Positions 1 through 4,440 of a stretch of DNA of 5,675 nucleotides are shown one piece after another. Position 1 is the first letter of the stretch; every line of letters begins with the position of its first letter. Origin of the DNA: an uncultured Clostridia bacterium. Its GTDB lineage: Bacteria; Bacillota; Clostridia; Oscillospirales; Ruminococcaceae. The position numbers and the translations under genes are program-made. The stretch covers positions 1 through 5,675 of the forward strand of contig CANQKG010000102.1 in NCBI GenBank assembly GCA_947624425.1, read 5' to 3'. Under the pieces are notes generated by a model, which worked only from the letters and a program-made list of their open reading frames with translations, did no database searches and was not told where the DNA came from.

Positions 1-700
1 CCGCCGCAGGAGCAAGCTCCACCAGAGAACCGCGATACATCACGCCGATCCGGTCACTGAGGTACCGCACCACATCGAGGTCGTGGGCGATCAGCAGAAA
101 GGTAAAGCCATGCTCCTTTTGCAGGTGAGCAAACAGATTGAGGATCTGCGCCCGTATCGGGCTGTCGAGCGAGGCAACCGGCTCATCCGCCACCAGCAGT
201 TGTGGTTCCATGGTCAGTGCGCGGGCGATCGCTACCCGCTGCCGCATACCGCCCGAAAGCTCGGCAGGATATTTGTCCAGATAGGACGGGTCTAATCCCA
301 CATACCGAAGCTGAAATGCCGCCTCCGCACGGTAGCTGCCGCGCGGCGGTTTGATTTTATGCAGCCGCATCGGTTCCGAAATGATATCGCAGACCCGCCA
401 CCGCGGATCCAGACCGGAGGCGGAATCCTGAAAAATCATCTGCCGCGCGCTTTGCAGCATAGAGCGGTGCTGCCGAAACTGTTTTTTATCCCCAAGGTCG
501 ATCCCGCGATAAAAAATACTGCCGGCGGTCGGGCGGTAAATGCTCATGATCAAGCGGGCAAGGGTGGATTTTCCGGAGCCGGACTCCCCCACCAGCCCGA
601 AAATCTCCCCCCGTTTGATTTGAAAGGAGACGTCGTTCACCGCCAAAACAGTGCCGAAGCGGTGGCTGACATGCCTTACGTCGAGCAAAACCTCATCCAA
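1..700 (-). CDS. oppF: OppF-type ABC transporter ATPase, C-terminus cut by window edge
   Basis: This is the second ATPase of a peptide/nickel-type (PepT) ABC importer; it would pair with the upstream OppD-like ATPase on the inner face of the membrane and power uptake. The 233 visible residues hold a complete nucleotide-binding core: Walker A GESGSGKS (38-45), Q-loop Q91 in IFQDSASGLDP, signature LSGGMRQR (148-155), Walker B LLVADE (168-173) and switch H206. The oligopeptide-type C-terminal extension would lie beyond the left edge. No ATG is near the N-terminus. I chose TTG at 700-698 because GGAGG (713-709) sits 8 nt upstream and the reading frame begins with the family's usual N-terminal strand. 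GTG at 709-707 is in frame but overlaps that Shine-Dalgarno sequence. The start overlaps the oppD stop by 8 nt, which implies translational coupling. Family certain; substrate unknown. Confidence 0.93.
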   Translation of the reverse strand, partial: MDEVLLDVRHVSHRFGTVLAVNDVSFQIKRGEIFGLVGESGSGKSTLARLIMSIYRPTAGSIFYRGIDLGDKKQFRQHRSMLQSARQMIFQDSASGLDPRWRVCDIISEPMRLHKIKPPRGSYRAEAAFQLRYVGLDPSYLDKYPAELSGGMRQRVAIARALTMEPQLLVADEPVASLDSPIRAQILNLFAHLQKEHGFTFLLIAHDLDVVRYLSDRIGVMYRGSLVELAPAA

Positions 701-1706
701 TATCCTCACCTCCGACCGGCGGCGTGACCTGCGGCGCACGGGGATCGAGCAGCCAAGTCGCCGCATAGTGGGTGTCCGACACCCGAAACATCGGCGGCGC
801 CTCCCGATAGTCGATCCCGAGGGCGTACCGGTTGCGGGAAGCAAAGGCGTCCCCCTGCGGCGGCGAAAGCAGAGTAGGCGGCATACCGGGCAGGGTAAAA
901 AGCGGCTGATCCTTCCTTGCAAAGGCGGGCAGGGAGAGCAAAAGCCCCCATGTATAAGGGTGCCGCGGATCGTGGAAAATCTCCTCTGCCGTTCCGATCT
1001 CCACGATCTTCCCGGCGTACATCACCGCCACCCGATCCGCCGTCTGCGCGACCGCCCCGAGATCGTGGGAAACCAATAGGATCGCCGTGCCGGTTTCGCG
1101 GCGTACTTCGTTCAGCAATTCGAGGATCTGCGCCTGAACGGTCACATCGAGGGAGGAGGTCGGCTCATCGGCAATCAGAAGCTGCGGAGCAGACGCCAGT
1201 GCAATCGCGATCACGCACCGCTGCCGCATACCGCCCGACAGGTGATAGGGGTACTGCCGCTCCCGCAGCTCCGGTCGGTCGATCCCCACCTGACGCATCA
1301 GTTCGAGAACGCGGTGACGTATTTCCTCTTTTTTGCTCTGCGGCGTATGAAGCCGGATCGCCTCCGCGATCTGCTTGCCGACCGGGATCGTCGGGTTAAG
1401 GGAGGTCATCGGGTCCTGAAAAACCATCGAAAAAAAGCTCCCGCGCAGCTTTTGCATCTCCCGCTCCCGATAGGCGGTGATCTCCGCGCCGTTTGCCAGA
1501 ATATGCCCCGATTTGACCCTGCCGTTTCGGGGCAGCAGCTTCATGATGCTCTTACAAAGCACACTTTTCCCCGACCCTGATTCACCGACCAGCGCCAGTA
1601 TCTCCCCCGCTTTCACCGAAAGGGAGACGTCACGAACTGCCTCCACCTCGCCCTGCGGCGTATCAAAGCTGACCGAAAGTCCCGCAATCTGCAACAGCTC
1701 TTTCAT
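693..1706 (-). CDS. oppD: OppD-type oligopeptide/nickel ABC transporter ATPase
   Basis: This 337-residue protein is the first ATPase of the importer and hydrolyses ATP at the cytoplasmic face. Visible motifs are Walker A GESGSGKS (41-48), Q-loop Q97 in VFQDPMTSLNP, signature LSGGMRQR (156-163), Walker B LLIADE (176-181) followed by PTSSLD, and switch H214. After the core comes the family's C-terminal oligo_HPY extension with HPYT at 249-252. Full length matches OppD/DppD (about 330 aa) and is longer than NikD-type ATPases (about 255 aa). In the extension, the places where many relatives have iron-sulfur-like cysteines read DAFASRNRYALGID, with none; this matches a cysteine-free OppD subtype I recall from Gram-positive bacteria. 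ATG at 1706 follows the binding-protein stop by 9 nt with only a modest AGGG upstream, so expression probably depends on coupled translation. Substrate is not determined by this subunit. Confidence 0.95.
   Translation of the reverse strand: MKELLQIAGLSVSFDTPQGEVEAVRDVSLSVKAGEILALVGESGSGKSVLCKSIMKLLPRNGRVKSGHILANGAEITAYREREMQKLRGSFFSMVFQDPMTSLNPTIPVGKQIAEAIRLHTPQSKKEEIRHRVLELMRQVGIDRPELRERQYPYHLSGGMRQRCVIAIALASAPQLLIADEPTSSLDVTVQAQILELLNEVRRETGTAILLVSHDLGAVAQTADRVAVMYAGKIVEIGTAEEIFHDPRHPYTWGLLLSLPAFARKDQPLFTLPGMPPTLLSPPQGDAFASRNRYALGIDYREAPPMFRVSDTHYAATWLLDPRAPQVTPPVGGEDIG
709..713 (-). promoter_or_regulatory. Ribosome binding site that sets the TTG start of the OppF gene
   Basis: GGAGG on the minus strand lies inside the last codons of the oppD-like gene, 8 nt before TTG at 700-698. 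It is the only strong Shine-Dalgarno sequence near the beginning of the OppF frame and decides in favour of the TTG start. Confidence 0.75.
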
Positions 1707-1715
1707 ACCAAATCC

Positions 1716-3260
1716 CTATTCCGTGACCGTCCACTCGGTCACATTCCAGAAAATGCCGACGCCGTGATGCCCCATCACGGTATCGGGCGAAATGCCGTGG
1801 ATTTTTGTACTTGCCGCATAGTCCGCGTCGATATAGCAGATAAAGGCAAAGGCAGGATCGCGGCTGAGCGCGGTTTCAAAATTCGCATAGGCTTCCTTCC
1901 TTACCGCCGGATCGTCCGAACGGCGCGCCTCGGTGAGATACTGATCCACCAGCGGATCGGAATACCCGCTGTAATTGGCGCCTTTATCGGTGCCGAACAC
2001 CTTATAGGTGTGGTCGTCCGCGTCAAACGGACTCCCCCAGCCAATCAGATACGCCATCTGTCCGTCCCAATCCACCACGGTGGGAATCTCGACCGTCACA
2101 TAAAGCCCCAGCTCCCGCAGCTGCTGTGCCGCCGCCTGCGCGATGTCCGCCCGCACCTGATCGCCCGCGCCGACGCTGATGACAAAGCCCAGCCGTTCGC
2201 CGTTCCGGTAGTAATAGCCGTCCTCCTGTTTCACAGCGCCCGCTTCCTCCAAGACCGCCGCCGCTTTTGCAGGATCGTAGTCATAATGCTCGATATTCGG
2301 GTTGTGATAGATATTCCGCTGAAGCGGGCTGTATGCGGGAATACCCCTGCCCAGCAGCACGGTGTTCACGATCGCCTCCCGATCAATGCCGTAACAGACG
2401 GCGGGAATGATGTCCCGATTTTCCGTCCAGTATTCGTTATGAAAATTAAACAGAATCCCGCGATAGTCCGAGGTCTTCATCTGATAAACGGTATACTCCT
2501 CCTGCCCTGCCAGCTGCGCCGCGTCCTTTGGGGTCAACTGCGCCAGATCAAGCTCGCCCGAAAGCATACGGAGCCGTTTGGCATTGTCGTCCGGCACGAT
2601 CTGAAAGACGATCTTGTCGATCTTGGCAGGCTCTTTGAAATAATCCTCATTTTTTGTGAGGGTGATTGCCTGTCCCTCCTCCCAGTCTGCCAGCTTATAA
2701 GGACCGGTGCCGATCGGGTGGCGGAAAAAGTCGGAGGTCTGGAAGTCCTCCCCCTCCAGCAGATGACGAGGCAGCACCGCCATGGTCATATAGTCGAGAA
2801 ACGCCGCATTCGGCGCGTCCAGTTTAAACGAAACGGTATGGGGGTCCAACACGGTGATCTCCTGCACGTCTTCGTAATTCGGCGCGTTCTCGGAGCCGTT
2901 TTCGGGGTCCATGATCGCCTCAATGGTGAACTTCACATCGTCGGCAGTGACCGGTTCGCCGTCATGAAACCTTGCGTTTTGGGCAAGATGAAAGGTATAG
3001 GTGCAGCTTTCCCGGTCAAACTCCCAGCTTTCCGCCAGAGCGGGCACCACCTTGTTTTCCCCGTCATGGGCGGTCAGCCCGTTAAAGAGCAGGATATTGA
3101 TCTCCCCATGCTCGTCCATCGCCGGATTGATACGGGTGTAGTCCCCGCTGGCGTACACAAGGGTATTGCCGTGATCCGCCGGCTTCCCCTTACAGCCGGT
3201 CAGGCATAACAGTCCCAGTGCGATCAGCAAAAGTACTACTTTTTTTCCAAAATGCTTCAT
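1716..3260 (-). CDS. Family-5 substrate-binding lipoprotein of a peptide/nickel-type ABC importer
   Basis: Extracellular solute receptor, anchored to the outer face of the membrane, that delivers ligand to the permease. The 514-residue product starts with a lipoprotein signal: KK at 6-7, a hydrophobic stretch at 8-20 and lipobox LTGC with the lipidated Cys at 23. SBP_bac_5 hallmarks follow: ALAESW near 74, then YTFHL and FHDGEPVTADDV (about 88-109), LDPHTVSFKL (138-147) and HPIGTGPYKL (181-190). ATG at 3260 is preferred because GGAGG (3271-3267) lies 6 nt upstream and the signal peptide begins there; the in-frame ATG at 3317 would add 19 charged residues and overlap the likely promoter. It is the first gene of an A-D-F operon. 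Length fits OppA, DppA and NikA alike. A His pair (498-499, in MGHHGVG) near the C-terminus could bear on metal binding, but nothing visible fixes the substrate. Confidence 0.94.
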   Translation of the reverse strand: MKHFGKKVVLLLIALGLLCLTGCKGKPADHGNTLVYASGDYTRINPAMDEHGEINILLFNGLTAHDGENKVVPALAESWEFDRESCTYTFHLAQNARFHDGEPVTADDVKFTIEAIMDPENGSENAPNYEDVQEITVLDPHTVSFKLDAPNAAFLDYMTMAVLPRHLLEGEDFQTSDFFRHPIGTGPYKLADWEEGQAITLTKNEDYFKEPAKIDKIVFQIVPDDNAKRLRMLSGELDLAQLTPKDAAQLAGQEEYTVYQMKTSDYRGILFNFHNEYWTENRDIIPAVCYGIDREAIVNTVLLGRGIPAYSPLQRNIYHNPNIEHYDYDPAKAAAVLEEAGAVKQEDGYYYRNGERLGFVISVGAGDQVRADIAQAAAQQLRELGLYVTVEIPTVVDWDGQMAYLIGWGSPFDADDHTYKVFGTDKGANYSGYSDPLVDQYLTEARRSDDPAVRKEAYANFETALSRDPAFAFICYIDADYAASTKIHGISPDTVMGHHGVGIFWNVTEWTVTE

Positions 3261-3266
3261 GATAGT

Positions 3267-3271
3267 CCTCC
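3267..3271 (-). promoter_or_regulatory. Ribosome binding site of the binding-protein gene
   Basis: GGAGG on the minus strand, 6 nt before ATG at 3260. It fixes the start at the lipoprotein signal rather than at the upstream in-frame ATG at 3317. Confidence 0.8.
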
Positions 3272-3288
3272 GAAAACCATTTTTCTCC

Positions 3289-3317
3289 ATTCTACCAGCC
3301 GCCGTTTTTGTCCGCAA
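3289..3317 (-). promoter_or_regulatory. Predicted promoter of the ABC importer operon
   Basis: On the minus strand, TTGCGG (3317-3312), a 17-nt spacer and TAGAAT (3294-3289) form a sigma-A-type promoter. The -10 is preceded by TGG, an extended -10 element, which could make up for the poor -35. The -10 lies about 29 nt upstream of the binding-protein start. A G-tract lies immediately upstream of the -35. Confidence 0.5.
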
Positions 3318-3319
3318 GC

Positions 3320-3334
3320 GGGGTAGGGGGATAT
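3320..3334. promoter_or_regulatory. Candidate G-tract operator between the two divergent promoters
   Basis: The plus strand reads GGGG-TA-GGGGG-ATAT. CsoR/RcnR-family repressors are known to bind either ACCCC-type palindromes or uninterrupted G/C tracts flanked by A/T-rich arms. This tract lies just upstream of the -35 boxes of both the importer promoter and the divergent sensor promoter, where one bound tetramer could affect both. It is not a clean palindrome, so the call is tentative. Confidence 0.3.
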
Positions 3335-3341
3335 TTTTTAC

Positions 3342-3371
3342 TTGTGCCGAGCTGCCCTCTTGTGTTATACT
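3342..3371 (+). promoter_or_regulatory. Predicted promoter of the His-rich CsoR-family gene
   Basis: TTGTGC (3342-3347), an 18-nt spacer and TATACT (3366-3371) form the promoter; TGT before the -10 gives an extended TGn element. Transcription would begin near 3378, giving a leader of about 20 nt that is largely the G6 tract and ribosome binding site. It is divergent from the importer promoter. Confidence 0.6.
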
Positions 3372-3380
3372 GGTGACAGC

Positions 3381-3396
3381 AAAAGGGGGGCTTTTT
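3381..3396 (+). promoter_or_regulatory. G6 tract with A/T arms serving as ribosome binding site and possible operator
   Basis: AAAA-GGGGGG-C-TTTTT directly precedes ATG at 3397. The G-run (3385-3390) is 6 nt from the start and is the only Shine-Dalgarno-like element, though G6 is unusual beside the GGAGG used elsewhere here. A G-tract flanked by A/T arms also resembles the G-tract operators of the RcnR branch, so autoregulation at this site is possible. The ribosome binding role is the safer part of the call. Confidence 0.45.
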
Positions 3397-3720
3397 ATGT
3401 CTGAACAGCATAACCACGCCTATTACCATGCCCACGGCATCGCGCACGAGCACAGCCATGTGCATGAAAACCAAAAAGCGGTCGTCAACCGCCTTGCCCG
3501 TGCAATCGGGCATCTGACCAAAGTAAAACGAATGGTGGAGGAAGGGCAGGACTGCTCGGAGGTTTTGATCCAGCTTGCCGCCGTCCGCTCGGCAATCAAC
3601 AACACCGGCAAGGTAATCTTGCAGGATCATCTCCGCCACTGCATGGTGGACGCTATCGCGGCGGGCGATCACAGCGCGGTGGACGATCTCTGCGATGCAG
3701 TCGAAAAATTTATGAAATAG
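3397..3720 (+). CDS. His-rich CsoR/RcnR-family metal-sensing repressor
   Basis: A 107-residue all-helical, probably tetrameric DNA-binding repressor that should release DNA when it binds a metal ion. The core (about 27-107) is a CsoR/RcnR (DUF156) domain with VVNRLARAIGHL, CSEVLIQLAAVRSAINN and DHLRHC. The ligand triad C53, H78, C82 has the family spacing (25 and 4). Ahead of the core is a tail with eight histidines (H5, H7, H11, H13, H17, H19, H21, H23). RcnR and InrS nickel/cobalt sensors use N-terminal histidine or amine ligands beside this triad; as I recall, the InrS ligands are numbered H21, C53, H78, C82, the same numbers as here. ATG at 3397 has its own G-rich ribosome binding site; longer in-frame starts would cross the promoter. 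It is divergent from the ABC importer and upstream of a second CsoR gene. Copper sensing is not excluded, and zinc is possible. Confidence 0.9.
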   Translation: MSEQHNHAYYHAHGIAHEHSHVHENQKAVVNRLARAIGHLTKVKRMVEEGQDCSEVLIQLAAVRSAINNTGKVILQDHLRHCMVDAIAAGDHSAVDDLCDAVEKFMK

Positions 3721-4058
3721 AAAATGCTACGCTTCGAGGGACAAACAAAATCACTGCGGCTCGCTTCACTCGCCTTGTTCTTCGTTTGCTCTCTTGCGGT
3801 TCCCAATTTTGCTTATGCTCGCGGTAACGCTCGCGCAAAATTGACCGCAGCGCCATTCCCACCTCACTGTTTCGCCCGCTGGGCGCGTTTCGGTGGGAAA
3901 GCCCCCGATTCCCCCTTTTCATCGAAAACCGGTTTGGCTTGTGCCAATTCTGACACCGCCTGCACCGGTTTTCTCTCAAGGTGTCACTGCGGCGGTACAC
4001 GCCCGCCTTCGTGACGGATTATAAATTTCCCGTTACTGATTGTTTTGTTGGCAGACTG
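3721..4058. repeat. Gene-poor spacer with nested inverted repeats, possible dispersed repeat element
   Basis: No credible gene is seen in this stretch. It holds several perfect or near-perfect inverted repeats. TGCGGT-tcc-CAATTTTGC (3795-3812) pairs with GCAAAATTGACCGCA (3835-3849). TTCCCACC (3856-3863) pairs with GGTGGGAA (3892-3899), enclosing CGCCC-gct-GGGCG (3873-3885). GAAAACCGGT (3924-3933) pairs with ACCGGTTTTC (3964-3973), enclosing TTGGC-ttgt-GCCAA (3934-3947). TGACACC (3951-3957) pairs with GGTGTCA (3980-3986) as an alternative fold. Direct repeats are GCTCGCG (3817-3823, 3829-3835) and TCACTGCGGC (3751-3760, 3984-3993). It could be a small non-autonomous repeat, a structured RNA, or remains of one. 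An open frame at 3724-4014 encodes a signal-peptide-like start but lacks a ribosome binding site and is probably spurious. Confidence 0.55.
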
Positions 4059-4086
4059 AAGCGGCGAAATGATTCGCCGCTTTTTT
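4059..4086 (+). terminator. Intrinsic terminator upstream of the csoR-copA promoter
   Basis: AAGCGGCGAA (4059-4068), loop ATGA and TTCGCCGCTT (4073-4082) form a perfect 10-bp stem running into six T (4081-4086). The T-run is on the plus strand, so it stops transcription coming from the His-rich CsoR gene. It ends only 5 nt before the -35 of the copper promoter, shielding that operon from read-through. Confidence 0.88.
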
Positions 4087-4091
4087 GGGGG

Positions 4092-4120
4092 TTGACAGAT
4101 ACCCCTATGGGGTATATAAT
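4092..4120 (+). promoter_or_regulatory. Consensus promoter of the csoR-copA operon
   Basis: TTGACA (4092-4097), a 17-nt spacer and TATAAT (4115-4120) match the sigma-70/sigma-A consensus at every position. Transcription should begin near 4127, leaving a leader of roughly 13 nt made mostly of the ribosome binding site GAGGTGA (4127-4133). A promoter this strong needs tight repression, which the embedded palindrome would provide. Confidence 0.92.
4099..4115. promoter_or_regulatory. CsoR-type copper operator inside the promoter spacer
   Basis: ATACCCC-TAT-GGGGTAT is a perfect 7-bp inverted repeat with a 3-nt centre, the ACCCC/GGGGT palindrome known for CsoR repressors. It occupies nearly the whole spacer between -35 and -10 and shares the first T of the -10, so bound CsoR would exclude RNA polymerase. 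Copper binding to CsoR would release it and induce csoR and copA. Confidence 0.9.
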
Positions 4121-4139
4121 GACAGTGAGGTGACTGGTC

Positions 4140-4430
4140 ATGAGCTGCTGTGAAAAGAAAACCGACCGCTCCGCGGAGGAGCAAAAAAAGCTGATCCACC
4201 GCTTAAACCGGATCGAGGGACAGATTCGCGGGATTCGGGGCATGATAGAAAAGGACGCCTACTGTACCGATATTCTCATCCAGTCCGCCGCCGTGAATGC
4301 CGCGGTCAATTCCTTCAACAAGGATCTGATCGCAAGCCATATCCGCGGCTGCGTTGCCCGCGACATCCGCCTGGGCAAGGACGATGTGATCGACGAGCTG
4401 GTCATGACCCTTCAGAAGCTGATGAAATAG
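4140..4430 (+). CDS. csoR: CsoR copper-sensing transcriptional repressor
   Basis: A 96-residue CsoR/DUF156 repressor that senses cytosolic Cu(I) and controls its own operon with the copper exporter. The core begins at LIHRLNRIEGQIRGI (18-32), followed by CTDILIQSAAVNAAVN (42-57) and SHIRGC (66-71). The Cu(I) triad is C42, H67, C71, with the 25- and 4-residue spacings of characterised CsoR proteins. A Cys pair at 3-4 in MSCCEKK may offer extra thiols. ATG at 4140 is preceded by GAGGTGA (4127-4133) at 6 nt. It is the first gene after a promoter carrying a CsoR palindrome, and copA starts 10 nt after its stop. It is clearly paralogous to the His-rich protein upstream but lacks the histidine tail. 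Confidence in the copper assignment is high because triad, operator and target gene agree. Confidence 0.96.
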   Translation: MSCCEKKTDRSAEEQKKLIHRLNRIEGQIRGIRGMIEKDAYCTDILIQSAAVNAAVNSFNKDLIASHIRGCVARDIRLGKDDVIDELVMTLQKLMK

Positions 4431-4434
4431 GGGG
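4429..4434 (+). promoter_or_regulatory. Ribosome binding site of copA, overlapping the csoR stop
   Basis: AGGGGG starts within the csoR stop codon TAG and lies 6 nt before ATG at 4441, an arrangement that couples CopA synthesis to translation of the repressor. Confidence 0.65.
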
Positions 4435-4440
4435 CTTTCG

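Noticed and set aside
917..1399. Plus-strand open frames opposite the OppD gene, including one of 160 codons.
   Set aside because: Arginine- and proline-rich translations without motifs; they are antisense shadows of the ATPase gene.
1764..3209. A 481-codon open frame on the plus strand opposite the binding-protein gene.
   Set aside because: It is antisense to a gene with clear family motifs and a lipoprotein signal. Its own translation shows no domain, and long shadow frames are expected in GC-rich genes.
3261..3317. In-frame upstream ATG at 3317 for the binding-protein gene.
   Set aside because: It would place 19 charged residues before the lipoprotein signal, overlap the predicted promoter and ignore the GGAGG at 3271-3267.
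3724..4014. A 96-codon plus-strand frame whose N-terminus looks like a secretion signal (hydrophobic stretch ending in AYA).
   Set aside because: It has no Shine-Dalgarno sequence or promoter of its own, it is made of the inverted repeats described above, and the remainder has no recognisable domain. Kept as probably spurious.
3721..4058. CRISPR array or riboswitch as an explanation of the repeat-rich spacer.
   Set aside because: The repeats are inverted and differ from one another without regular spacing, so it is not CRISPR. No known riboswitch core could be recognised, and a promoter-operator pair already explains copA control.
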